Shown here: piece after piece, positions 39,790 to 51,257 of the stretch
Numbering within the stretch: the first letter of the stretch is position 1
Layout of the letters: every line of letters starts with the position of its first letter
Assembly: GCA_920105625.2 (NCBI GenBank)
Contig: OV050031.1
Location: 127,814,275 to 127,878,274, forward strand
Reading direction: 5' to 3'
Source of the DNA: Clusia tigrina
Taxonomy: Eukaryota; Arthropoda; Insecta; Diptera; Clusiidae
Length of the DNA: 64,000 nt
Translations under genes and position numbers: made by a program
The notes under the pieces: model-generated
What the model was told of the DNA's origin: nothing
What the model saw: the letters and a program-made list of their open reading frames with translations, nothing else
Databases searched by the model: none

Positions 39790-42700
39790 TCACTTCAATA
39801 ATGACTCATTATGTAAGTACTGCTTTATTGGAAGTTTTAAGTCAGCTTTTTCAAGAGCGTGAAAACAGAGTGCAGGTTCCATATGAACACCCTTTGCAGT
39901 ATAATCAGCGAATTCATTGCCTCGAATTCCGCATTGGCCAGATATCCACATTAACTTAATTTTACTTTCTTGTTTAATGAGCAAATCTCGAACGTAAGTT
40001 ACCAGCAAGCTGTTATTACTAAAGTTTCGTAGGGCATCGATGGCAGATTGACTATCAGTACAGATGCAGAATTTACCTTTAGCTGGGGAGGCTATTACAG
40101 AGGCTTGGTAGATAGCAAACATTTCGCAGGTGAAGATGGAGCAGTAGTTGTGCATGAGTCCTTTTTTTAAAACCATCTGGTCTTCCGATATAACCGCGAA
40201 AAACGCAGAAAAGCAGTTTTTTGAGCCATCGGTAAAGATGAATTTAAACGATTTTAAGCTTAGCTGTCGTTTGTTCTCCAAAAAGATTTGTTGATAAATA
40301 AGTGCACTAGTGTTTTGCTTCTGACAGCTTTGAAAGCAGTCAACAAATGACGAGTTCGATAAAAACCAAGGCGGGCATTTAGAATAAACTTGCCGAGTAG
40401 GTTTAACTCGAAGATTCATTTTCCTGGCCAAAAGAAGAACACGATGTAACGCCGAGAGTCTCTTTGGCAGTAGCTTCCGGTTTGCAGCGTTAGGGGTGTT
40501 ATTATAAATGTTATAGTTGTTGCAGTGTAATACTTTATGTATGAGGCCAGCAGTCATGTAGTCTACCCGTTCAATTAGGCTAGGAAGTCCAGATTCTGCT
40601 AATATGTTGCATATAGGTGTCGTAGGGAATGCACGTAAGCTTTTCCGCAGAGCAGCATGGTACGGAACACAGAGGAGATTTAAATTGCTTTTGGCACAGC
40701 TTCCGTAAATAGGCAGCGCGTAGTCAATAACAGATAAAATGAGTGATTTTACAATATAACAAAGGGTAGAGGTATGTACAAAAGATTTCTTAGATGAAAA
40801 GTATTTTACAATATTAAGGCGCTTTGTTAACTTATTTCTAATGTAGTTACAATGAAATTTAAAATTGTATTTGCTATCAAAGAACACACCTAATATTTTC
40901 ATTTCGTTAACATTATTTATAGATATATTATTATAGCAAATTTGTATACTCGAACAGCACTTCTTCCGACAAATATGCATATGAAATAATCGCTCCCGAT
41001 TCAAGCGACCATACAGAAATATCTTGAAGGATTCTATTCAAAACTGTTCTGACCGATACCAAGTTATCAAGCTTAGTAAATATTAGAACGTCATCGGCGT
41101 AAATACTGTGGTTAATATTGTACTTATTTATAATTTTGCTAATTTCGTCAAAAGCTATAAAAAATTAAACCACAGAAAGAGGCGAACCTTGAGGGATTCC
41201 ATTTTCTAAATTATGTTTGTCGGAAAAGGAACTGTTTATTCTGACCATAAGTCTTCGGTTTGTTAAGAAACTTTTAATAAAGTTGTATATCTTAAGGCCT
41301 ACTCCCTATTTTCTTAATTGTCTGAGGACAATATGTGCTCCAATACGATCGAAAGCTTTTTCGAAATCAAAGGAAAGTGCTGTAACATGCTTCTTACTAG
41401 ATATAGCACTTGAAGAGAAATGGTCAAAAGATAAAAGTTTATCAACCGTGCTATGTCCTTTTTTAAAGGCAACCTGATCAAAATTTAGAAGCTTATGCTT
41501 GGAAGCAAACCACATCAGTCGATTTGCAACTATTTTTTCCAGGATATTGCTGATACATGGTAGAAGGGATATGGGTCGAAAGTTGGGAGGGTCATCTATT
41601 GGTTTATTAGGCTTAGGTATAGGAGATACACAAGCACATTTACTACTATAAGAAGACGCCAGAAGAAAAAATGCAGTTGTACAAGTTTAATACTCTAGTC
41701 TTAATAGAATCAGATACATTTTTTATCATAACATAATTAATCCTGTAATGCCCAGGAGAGGTGCCCTTGACTTTATTAGCAATATTGTCGAACTCTTGCA
41801 TATTGATGGTACTGTCAATTTCCCTTGCAGAACGCATGGGGGTTTCCGGGGGACAATATCTTTCATTTAAAATTCTAGATTTATGAACAGCAAAGGCGTG
41901 ATAAAAGTTTTTATCTTCTGAATAGTCAGACCAATGTTTTGCAAATGAAACTGCAATTTCTTTTGTAGAGAAAATGAGTTTATTATTTATCACAAGCTGT
42001 GGAATAGTAAAATGACTATAAGAACCCGATAGTTTTTTAACATTCTTCCATATATCTTTAGGAGAAGATGACGGATTGATGGAACTGGTAACACTCATAA
42101 AGCTTTCTTTTTTAGCTTTTTTTGCATAAAGTTTAAATTTGGCATTTGCTGCTTTATATAGCATGAGGTTTTGGCTGGAGCGAAAGCGTTTAAAAGTATA
42201 CCATGCATCTTGTTTTTTTGTACGTAGCTCAGCAAGATCCTTATTCCACCAGGGCACACATTTTTTTGTAACGTATGGTTTCGTCTGGGGAACAGATGAC
42301 GTAGCTGCATTAAGAATTATCTTTTTAATCGATGCGGCCTCTTTATTTATGTTGTGACTGGTGGGGTGAAGTAGGTTTTGTTCGTCACACAACAATCTAT
42401 ATTTCTCCCAATCAGCTTTATCGCTTTTAAAATGAGGGATGTGAATCTTTTTATTGCTTTTGTCATAGTTCAGATCAAACACTATAGGGTAGTGGTCACT
42501 ACCACAGAGATTTTGTAAAATTTTCCATGAAAGAATATTATTGTAAAGGTTATATTAGTTTTAATTTCAAATGCAAAAATGTTTAAACTATTTTGAATAT
42601 GGATTCTTTTATGATAAACACCTTTTTTAATGAGCACACTTGTCCCGTGTTTATTCAAATTATTTGTATTATGGAAATAAGCTACATAAGAAGAACTAGG

Positions 42701-42835
42701 GGAGGGATTATTGGGGTAGCCAAGGTGTGTTTCTTGTAAAGCTATTATATCGGGTTTAAATTCTGATATAAGCAAAATAAGGTCATGATAATTATTGAAA
42801 AAGTAATTTATATTCCATTGCAAAAATGTGAACAT
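39790..42835 (-). pseudogene. I-like ORF2: APE endonuclease, reverse transcriptase, RNase H, broken
   Basis: The endonuclease start is visible at 42829-42482 (LQWNINYFFNN, IIALQETHLG) but shortened in the middle. It ends with CGSDHYPIVFDLNYD around 42482. The linker and N-terminal RT run over 42482-41646. RT core pieces are FDFEKAFDRIG near 41340, GIPQGSPLSVV near 41190 and SIYADDVLIFTKLDN near 41095. RNase H lies in the 404-codon frame 41004-39790: FTDGSK, CTDSQSAIDAL, then GIRGNEFADYTAK near the end. Multiple frame shifts (42482, 41646, 41300, 41150, 41005) separate the pieces. RNase H presence excludes the Jockey clade and points to the I/LOA group. Confidence 0.85.
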
Positions 42836-43153
42836 CAGTAAATGGTACAATTTCAAACGTAAAAAAAACCAATGAGTGTTCGAACTCACGGGCGATGTGT
42901 TAACACCTTTTTGTTACACGGTACCTGTTCGATTTCTATGAAAACATTAGTAAATGTTACATTGGATAATAAAAAAAAATAGTTTATTGATATAAATTTT
43001 ATTTTTTTTAATTATTATAATTTTTTTTGCATAGAATTTCCTATTACTTCTTTTTAACACAGAATATACCGGATAGCTTTTGCTATTTGCTCGTGCCGAT
43101 GTCTGTGAAGGAAATATTTCTCATGAATTTGTTGTTGCGCTCGCTGATTCGAA
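42836..43153 (-). other. ORF1-ORF2 spacer with tRNA-T-arm-like block
   Basis: Between the two ORFs of the I-like element the minus strand contains 'cgtgagttcgaacactcatt', which resembles a B box (gttcgaacact), preceded by 'taacaaaaaggtgttaacac' and followed by a T-run. This spacer is longer than usual for the clade. It may be a SINE insertion or a chance match; no A box is convincing. Confidence 0.3.
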
Positions 43154-43889
43154 TCAATTCCAGACTTGATTCATAAAATCTTGATTCGCAGAAAATCTTC
43201 GTTTTCGCAGTCGCGGAAGAGGGGGAAAATTACTATTCGAAAAATTAGCGTCTGTAATGGTTTTGGTATTTTTGAGAGAATTATTTGAGTTGTTATAGTC
43301 TACTGCGGATAGTGTAATGTCATTTATTGTGCTGTTTGATTTCTCAAAAGAAATATTCTCTTCACTAGATTGTTGGTAAGCTAAGCTGTTTATTGGAAAA
43401 AGAGATGTTTGGTTGTTGGAGACTTTTGGGTTTGAAGAGTAGTTTTGCTTGGTATTCAATGAATTTGTGGTGTTAATGTCTTTGTTCATTAATGTGTTTG
43501 GGATAGAGGTAGTTTGCTTAAAAGTAGCAAGTGGTGATAAAGTTAAAGAAAGAGAAGTGCTTGGAGAGTTATTTTGTTTGTTGTTCAATGATTTGATGTT
43601 GTTATCTTTATTTATTCTTGTTTTTGGAATAGAAGTACTTTGTGTAGTTACTGTAGTAGCAGCATGGGAAGTGTTTGATAATGTAAGAGCAGCGGCGTAA
43701 GATGTTGAAGTATTAAGGGGGATACTGTAATTTGTGTACGATAAATATTTCTAGCTTCCATCACAGAGCATTTATTTTTGGTTCTAATAGCTAAAATATC
43801 TTTAGCTTGTTTAAATTTTTTGCTTTCGTTGGATGATGAAGGATGTTGTTCCGAACAATTAGCACACATAATGCGACTACAATCGTCGA
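43154..43889 (-). pseudogene. I-like ORF1 (gag-like), 5'-truncated
   Basis: It begins inside a zinc knuckle (CSRIMCANCSEQH near 43878-43845). A Lys-rich segment ending in MEARNIYRTQIT follows. A frame shift near 43740 moves to the frame 43588-43154, which is rich in Ser, Asn and Thr and ends FPPLPRLRKRRFSANQ before the stop. Only the C-terminal third of ORF1 remains. Confidence 0.72.
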
Positions 43890-44905
43890 CTTCCTTGCAT
43901 GTTTTTTCACAAACGCCATTCGAAATACTACAACCGGCAACGCAATCGCTTTGACGTGGAGACTTTATTTATGGAATCTAATAAAAATGTGCAAAAACTT
44001 CTTAATGCTTCGTGCTTCTTTGTGCGTGTGAACTTGTCTTTGGGTGTGAATCCACTTATATAGGAAATACTTTGAATGAAATGATCTCTTTTGACCTACA
44101 TTCGTGAATAATATATGGGACTTCTTTTTAGTTTTATTTTTCAATTATATGCTGTCTAATTTCTTCTATGCAACTGCATGGTTTTTTATATATTATAATT
44201 AATTTTTATTTTGGACATAATGTATTAATATAAAAGAAATATCACAATTTTAATACATCTACAAAATTGTTACTTTTAATGCCATAAGAATAAAATCTAA
44301 CAATTTACTTAATATAGCATATACGAAAAAACAAAAACTTCCTGAAATTGCACATATTCATTGAAGAACGAAATTTTGATTGGATTAGATTTTGTGAAAT
44401 TTATGAGCATCAAAAAACGAACATAAACAAAGGTATTGAAATCGTACAAAACTAACACAGTTTCATGCGCACATGAATTAATGTATGTATGTATGTGAGT
44501 TAAGAAACACCGTTATGACTATTTTTAGAAGATATAAATTTTTGCTGTAATTATCTGCTATAGCAGCAGCCATTCAATGTGCTTTAGTAAAATTATTTAG
44601 TACTGGATAATTTATGCTAAAGTAGAAACTATTCTTATAATTTTTTATAAAAATAATTATTAGTTTGCTTTCAAAAAAAGGATGAACAATTAAAACAATA
44701 AACACATTTCTCAGCGGACTTGAACCCGGCATCATAAAATTGATAGACCAACGCTTTACCACTTGCTCTATCGATCTTTATAGAATATCCTATGCATGCA
44801 TATTTATTTTATATTGTCAAGTGTTCTAATATGCACGCATTATGCTTCGTTATGACATGGCAAATCTTTCTTATACGCAAAACCACAAATGCTTAAAAAA
44901 CATTT
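43890..44905 (-). repeat. Repeat R, partial copy 3
   Basis: This corresponds to R copy 1 positions about 19985-21035 reversed, including the tRNA-like module (44710-44776). It is joined head-to-tail to the end of R copy 2 at about 44905/44906 ('gccga' next to 'tgtatggcaa'), and its far end is replaced by the I-like element. Confidence 0.8.
44710..44776 (-). other. tRNA-like module of repeat R (copy 3)
   Basis: On the minus strand 'gatagagcaagtggtaaagc' (A-box-like) and 'ggttcaagtcc' (perfect B box) are present. This is the best-preserved of the modules. Confidence 0.55.
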
Positions 44906-45172
44906 GCCATACATCGGCAATGCAAAGGCAAAACATGTAGATACACATTCTGGTGTTTGCGTTCTATATGAGCGTGTGTGTTTATTACATGTTCGAATGT
45001 TTGTATGCTTGCTTTCATGTTTACGGCATGCATATGTGTGCATGGATATGAATGCAAGAATGTTATTTATTTATTTGTTGGAATTGGAATGAAAACGCAA
45101 TTTCAATCATATCAATCGAAGACGAGGCATTATAACTAATTATGGGAATATATTTAAAATTTATATTGTAAA
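44906..45172 (-). repeat. Repeat R copy 2, third segment
   Basis: It matches R copy 1 from 22180 to about 22445 reversed and is the downstream flank of the Helitron pair. The first base on the minus strand is the target T (45172). Confidence 0.88.
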
Positions 45173-45183
45173 CTAGCTGACCC

Positions 45184-45201
45184 GGCAAACGTTGTTTTGC
45201 C
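45184..45201 (-). terminator. Helitron B 3' hairpin
   Basis: Minus strand: a 6-bp stem ggcaaa/tttgcc with a 6-nt loop, ending 11 nt before the terminal CTAG. This is the standard position of the Helitron transposition terminator. Confidence 0.82.
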
Positions 45202-45503
45202 TTCAAATTTTATGTTCACTGAAAGTCTGGTTCCGTTGGAAAGTCATGGTGGATTGATATTTCGAAGAAGAATGATAGGTACTGAACCGACATACTAATT
45301 ATTGTTCAAATGCCGTTAACCGGAGAAGAAATAATGATTTTTTAATGATTTATGCACACTGCGCGCGTTTCTACGCTACCAACTAAAATAAATTTGAAGG
45401 AAAGACATATACAAATATTCAGTTAATTTTGAGTCATTTGATTGATTTTGTTTATTTCGAAAAAATTGTGCATTGCACGCAACGGTTCGTTTCAATTCGA
45501 TAT

Positions 45504-48500
45504 TTAATGAAGTGCTGTGGGATACACAATATTTCTTGCTTTTCCATCTGGTGCGTAAACGAATAAATCAGAAGGTTTTCCGACGCGTGAGCAGGCCACA
45601 TAGAGCTGCCCATGCGAGAAGCATGAATTCTCCAAATTTAATCCACACACATGCAACGATTGTTCTTGTGCTTTGTTGATAGTTATTGCGAAAGCGAGTC
45701 GCACCGGGAACTGCACACGTTTAAATTCGAATGGCATATCTGTCGGGATACGTGGCAACAGTACGTCTTCACCTTTGAATTTTCCAGTCAAAATTGTTGC
45801 CTCGATAACTTTGTTCATCATTTTCTTGACTGAGAGTCTGGTTCCGTTGCAAAGTCGTGGTGGATTTATGTTTCGAAGAAGAATGATGGGTACGCCAATT
45901 TTCAATGTAAGAACGTGTGGTGGTATGCCTGGCAAATCAAGCGAATTCAAGAATTCAGTTGGATAGTTGACAACTTCGTCTTGATTCACCACAGTATCGA
46001 AGGATATATATGTTGTCGCTTCGCCGGGTATTCCATTCTGAATATTGAAGTTGATGGTATTGACATCGATGTTTTTGGCCGCTAATATAGCACGCGTACT
46101 GAGCCACTGATGATTTTTGTAGTTCTGTGCAATGTTTGGGAAAACTTTTTGCACCAATTCGTTTAACCTTTCTGTGATCTTACAGAAGTTTGCTGGCAAG
46201 GTGATACATTGCGTAGATTCATCAATTTGCATTCGCCCATTTCCAATATCCATTAATTGTTTTGCAAAATTCCCAGCCGATGCATCCCGTTGTAGTTGTA
46301 CACGCATGTTGGTATTCAAAGTCAATTTCTGTAAATGACGCCATAAAACTGATGATTTGAGACATGCATTAAGTTCATCAGCGGGTGTTGAACGTGGTAT
46401 AACCGGCAGTTTTTGTCGAAAATTACCAGACAATAAAATGAGTGCGCCACCGAAGATCCGTGCGTTTCCTCTCAAATCTCGCAGTGTACGATCAAGCGCT
46501 TCCAATGCTTTCTTGTGAGACATGGTACATTCGTCCCATATGATAATTTGACACGTTCGGAGTACTTTGCCAATTCCCGAGTTTTTGCTGATGTTGCATG
46601 TTGGTGCCTCAGTGTTTTGTAAATTCAACGGCAGTTTTAATGCTGAATGCGCTGTTCGGCCACCATCCAAAAGAGTTGCCGCAATTCCAGATGATGCAAT
46701 GGCCAGTGCAATATTATTTTGTGATCGTATGGTTGCCAAAATGAGTGAAAGAAGAAAAGTCTTTCCTGTCCCACCGGGCGCATCTATGAAAAACAGTTCA
46801 CCGCGTTGTTCTGTGATTGCATGCATAACTCTGTCATACGCAATGCGCTGTTCTGGAACCAACCGCGGAAGATTTGCCTGAACAAAGTTCGTCAGAATCA
46901 AAGTGTGTTTCACGTTGCATATCACGATCGAAAATGTCGTTCGCTGGTCGGTTCGGAGCAGGCATTCCCAGTTGCATCAGTGCCTTGTTAGCGATTGCCA
47001 AACATATGTCTTCAATTAAAATCAATGCCTCATTATACACGTTTGGTGAGAATTGAATGTCCGGATTTTGATTCGCAGAGCGCAAACGATGCAGAATATC
47101 TTCACTTATGTAGTCCTTGTATTTTTCCCAAAGATCTTTTGGATTAGATGGGAAGCAGGTTGTTAATATTATGGCAAATAACTTGCGAAACGTAACAGCA
47201 ATCGCAGTTCGGGTGAACAGTGTACAGACGACCCAACGCGTCACTGGAATACAAATTGGGATGTCCTTCAACTGCTTTGCCTTGTTTGCGATGTTGAAAC
47301 TTTTTAGCTGATGTATTCCATGTGTAGAATTTCGGTACCTCAGAATAAAGTAGAGTCTTTGCAAAAATATCATCTTGGCACAATGAGTTAAAGTTGTTGC
47401 CGGTGGAACCAATGCTTTTGCACGTACATTATCTGGTGTAAAGTGCACGCGCTGTCCATTCTCGAGATGCACCGCCAACTGCACGACTGTTGGATGCCGT
47501 TCATGGATTGGAAACGATAAGATGCGCCATACTGCTTCATTAGTGCTAATGTAGCGTCCAAGTTGGTATTGGTTAATTTCATCGAGCGGTGCGGCCACAT
47601 TCCCCACTCCGAAGACTGCCATGTCGCTTCCTTTGTTGATATATTTGCAAATGTATTTGATAGCCTTCACTGAATTGCAATACTCAACATTAATGTGTGC
47701 TTTGAAAGTCTTTGAGAGCAACGGTGAATATGGCACAACCCACCGATTATCGACTTCGACATCAACGTTTCGTACTTTCAGAACGATGGATTTGCCGCCA
47801 TCCTCAAGTGTTCGTCGACGATACAGTGGGTATCCGTCATTGCCAGTGATGGTATCAGAAACCAAGTTTCTTGGGTATCGTTTCGTGCATTTCCCATCAG
47901 ACATGCAGGGTGAATTATTGTTGAATGCGCCACATGGACCATGAATCATATTTTTGGTAACGACGTCGAATAAGTTTGGATCAATGTCCTTATCTGGTAT
48001 TTCTGCTGAGATGATTTGGTCAATTTGATCCGGCGTAATTTTGTTGAATAACCAAAGCAAAATATATGCATGCGGCAATCCTTTTTTCTGCCATTCAATG
48101 GAATACATCCAGCAGCGTGTCTCTCCAAAAACGCGATGCTTGGTAATAAAATCCATAAAAGATTTCAATTTTTGTTTAAATACGCGTGCGGTAATGTCAT
48201 GGCGGTCCGAAGATAATTGTCCAGCTAACAGAAGTTCTTTAATTTCATCCCATGTTGATACGGTAATATGACCATTCTTCCCAATTCGTTTGGATTCACG
48301 TTACCATCATTAACGATTGCGTCTCGTAAATGGATGTACTCTTCCGAACGTAACTCGGTTTGATTCAATCGAATATATAGGAGTCGTTCGCTTTCAATCT
48401 TCGCGTACATGTCGACGATGTATTGATGGAACAATTGTCGACATTTCAGAATGTGGTTCTCAGCGTCTTGATGAATCATCAATCGATACGAATAATAATT

Positions 48501-49643
48501 CATGGCACTGACTTTATTATTCGTTTCCTCGTCTGCTTATGGATTTCTCATTTTGATGTTGAAATGATATCCATCTTCTCCTCGCCAAAACAGAATCGGA
48601 TACTGCAATCCGTCGTATGAGCGATGAGTATCGGAGACTCGCTGAACGTCACCACTTCTGCGATGAAGAATTATGTCGCGCGATTCGAATTCTTCACCAA
48701 CTATCACGATAGCGACTTCATCGATTGTTGGTGCATTGAACTGTCTTTCGTGTTGGCCAACTGGTCTTTTGTCTGGTCGATTTACAACTGCGTAGTCATC
48801 GGCTGGCATTCGTTGAATGGCGGTTTTAAACAACTGAACTAATTCATTGTGTTGATCGAAAAGGGCTTGTAACGCAGCCACGATTTCTCGTCTAGTGCCC
48901 GCATTGTAATGACATCGTTGTTCAATTTGTTCATCACTGTTTGCAATGAAATAAATTTGAAGAAACTTGTGATCTGCGTCCTGCAATGGTAGAAGCGATC
49001 CGGCACAATGATAAATTTGCCCTTGGACTTTGAATGTTGGCATGTAATTTTCGCGCACGATGTTCGTTGCACCGAACGATGTCATTTGGAAACATGAATT
49101 GTATTTACGGATGTTTTCCAAGAAATGCTGCGACTCACGTGTAATTCCTGATAGCAACGTTGATAGTGGTTCGGGTGGTGGATGTAATTCTGGCAGTTTA
49201 ACTTTTCCATTGGCGCAGCACATTCCTGGCGTTTCGTTCTTAAATTTGAGGGCGTTACAATACATGCAAATTTTATCCATTTTTCCAATGACGATACTTG
49301 GATGAAGACTGTAATCATTATTACTGTCGTAATGGAAAGCACCAAGATTTAAATCAGCGTATAGTGATCGTCTTGATCGAGCGGTGCTTATTCGAACATT
49401 TTGCAGCCTTCTTTCCCGTTGTTCAGTTATCTCAGACGCACGGGCCTGAGTTGTACGTATTCTATTAGTTTCTAACCTCACTTCTCGTTGTTCAGATGAT
49501 TCAGACAAACGGGTCTCAGCGGCATGTACTCGAAGATTTTCCAGCCTTAATGCTCGTTGCTCGTCTGATTCTGAGGCTCGTAATGCAGTTTTCTTCCGTG
49601 TTTAAGGTGTAGATCGGCCAATTGCTTGTCGCTTTGGAGGCAT
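45504..49643 (-). pseudogene. Helitron B Rep-helicase, broken
   Basis: A start at 49643 (MPPKRQAIGR) is followed by TAA at 49602-49604, then by a frame with EQR-RL repeats to TAA at 48537-48539. The part 48503-48225 continues in frame, and a deletion of about 100 bp then shifts it. Frame 48168-46834 carries the Rep domain, but the HUH motif reads LPHAYILLWL (the second His is Tyr). The two-tyrosine motif YICKYINKGSD is kept. A deletion of about 60 codons with frame changes lies near 47380-47150, and a frame shift near 46895. Frame 46925-45504 carries the Pif1-type helicase: DAPGGTGKTFLL, IIWDECTMSHKKALEALDR, and GQLYVACSRVGKP at the end. It is dead by several independent lesions. Confidence 0.9.
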
Positions 49644-50086
49644 AATTGTACGGGAACGACTCGAAAAATGCGTTTGAATTTATTAGTTGTCAATCAGTGT
49701 ATAATACTTATTGCTGTATAGTAAAACAACTCGTCTCTCTGAGTTTGCAATTAATACTGACTTTATTCGTAACAATTCTTAACATTGAAGACAAAGTTAG
49801 CTCCCAAAATCTAATTGATATACCTACATATACTTACACCTACATATACTTATACATATTCTTATCGCTATATAAGCATACACATCCCTTATTACGGCCG
49901 TCATGATCAGAACATCTTTTTATCGCATGCTGGTTACCTGGCCTGGGGTTGTTGCTTAACTCCAGGCGCAATCAGCATACAAAAATACTTAACGTTGTGT
50001 TGAATCACTGATCCTTTTCTTCGAATCGTCTACCTAAAGTGTCAGTCTAGACGACGGGAGAAATGTACTTAGGAAATTCCCTTGGT

Positions 50087-50404
50087 AATGACTATTATTT
50101 TATTGCTGGGTCCTCTATTCTACGTAAACCGACGACGACGATAGATAATGAGATATGTACGCTAATGCATTTTTATTACTTTTGTTTTTTGCATTTTTTA
50201 TTACTACTGTGGATTATGAAATGAATGTGTTAGTGCAGAGCTATAATGATTATTATTTTATTGCTAGGTCCTCTATTCTACGTAAACCGACGACGACGAC
50301 AGATAATGGGATATGTACGCTAATGCATTTTTTATTACTTTTGTTTTTTTAATTTTTTATTACTACTGTGGATTATGAAACGAATGTGTTGTTGCAGAGC
50401 TATA
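50087..50404 (-). repeat. 158-bp tandem duplication in the Helitron B leader
   Basis: The units 50087-50244 and 50245-50404 share 'ctattctacgtaaaccgacg', 'gatatgtacgctaatgcatt' and 'ctactgtggattatgaaa' with a few substitutions. Confidence 0.85.
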
Positions 50405-51015
50405 ATATCGGTACATATATACAAATTTGGAATTTTGAACACAGCTCCAGAGCCACCTATGTAATTAACAGGAAGATATAGTGTGATCATGAGAGAGATA
50501 AAATAACATTACATTATAATTAAATTTTCCTTAATATGTTGATATGAGTGGCAAACCGGTCCTTAAATAACCTAACTCGACTACAGTGCCACCTACCGTA
50601 GATTTATAAAAACACAAAGTAATCGGAGCACCATATGAACATACGGTGTGAATATGAAGTTGTTAGCTTCAGTGGTTCAGCCGGAATGATCGTACGAATG
50701 TACACACCATATATACGCAAAAACGTTAATATCTCGACGTGGGCGACATCTACCGGGTCCAAACCGGTACTTTTGCCTAGGAATTATATGTTGTAAATTT
50801 GAGCCAAATCGAACCATAAATAACCGAAATCGAAATTTATTGGAATAACAGTGGCGCCATCTGTCGACAATTAATCGTACCAACTCAGAAACCTTCCTGG
50901 GCTCATGCACAACAACTTTGCTAAAGATCATCACATGATCAAATGCATAGTTTACGATTCTATAAAGGACATACACACAAACATTCCTTGTTATATATAT
51001 AGACTAGCATACCCG

Positions 51016-51033
51016 GCAATGCTTCGCTATTGC
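51016..51033 (-). terminator. Helitron A 3' hairpin
   Basis: The minus strand reads gcaatagcgaagcattgc: five pairs (gcaat/attgc), a bulged A, then gc-gaa-gc. The inner gcgaagc is a known unusually stable DNA mini-hairpin. It ends 12 nt before the terminal CTAG. Confidence 0.85.
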
Positions 51034-51257
51034 ATGGCTGTGGGCAAAAAGTAATAAAAGTTAGTAAAACTAAATTTAGTAACTAATATTAATATGTTGT
51101 TTTATCTTACTTGTATTTTGTTCCTAAAATGTTAACATGTTCGGCTTGTGAAATTTAGCTATGATGTGGTTTAAAATATTTAGCATCGTATGAAAACAAT
51201 AAAAATGAAATACCAATTCAAAAGTGTATAGTACTTTAATATATATCAATATCTTTA

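Larger units (their letters stand above)
39285..43889 (-). mobile_element. I-like non-LTR retrotransposon, 5'-truncated
   Basis: The 3' end at 39285-39303 is a short tandem tail (gattt repeats on the minus strand) rather than poly-A, as in the I group. About 500 bp of 3' UTR separate it from the ORF2 stop at 39790. The gene order on the minus strand is a gag-like ORF1 (truncated), a spacer, then ORF2 with endonuclease, reverse transcriptase and RNase H. The 5' side stops inside ORF1 at about 43889, where repeat R copy 3 begins. Confidence 0.82.
45173..51003 (-). mobile_element. Helitron B, full length, inactive
   Basis: On the minus strand it starts TCTATATATATAA at 51003 and ends GCCGGGTCAGCTAG at 45173, followed by T. 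A hairpin precedes the 3' end. Length is 5831 bp. The Rep-helicase gene lies at 49643-45504 and is broken. The 5' leader of about 1.36 kb holds a 158-bp tandem duplication. The 5' neighbour is Helitron A with no spacer. Confidence 0.9.

Noticed and set aside
45651..49305. Plus-strand frames of 60-107 codons across Helitron B
   Set aside because: These are shadows of the Rep-helicase coding on the minus strand. The same holds for 51493-52902 and 54371-54580 in Helitron A.
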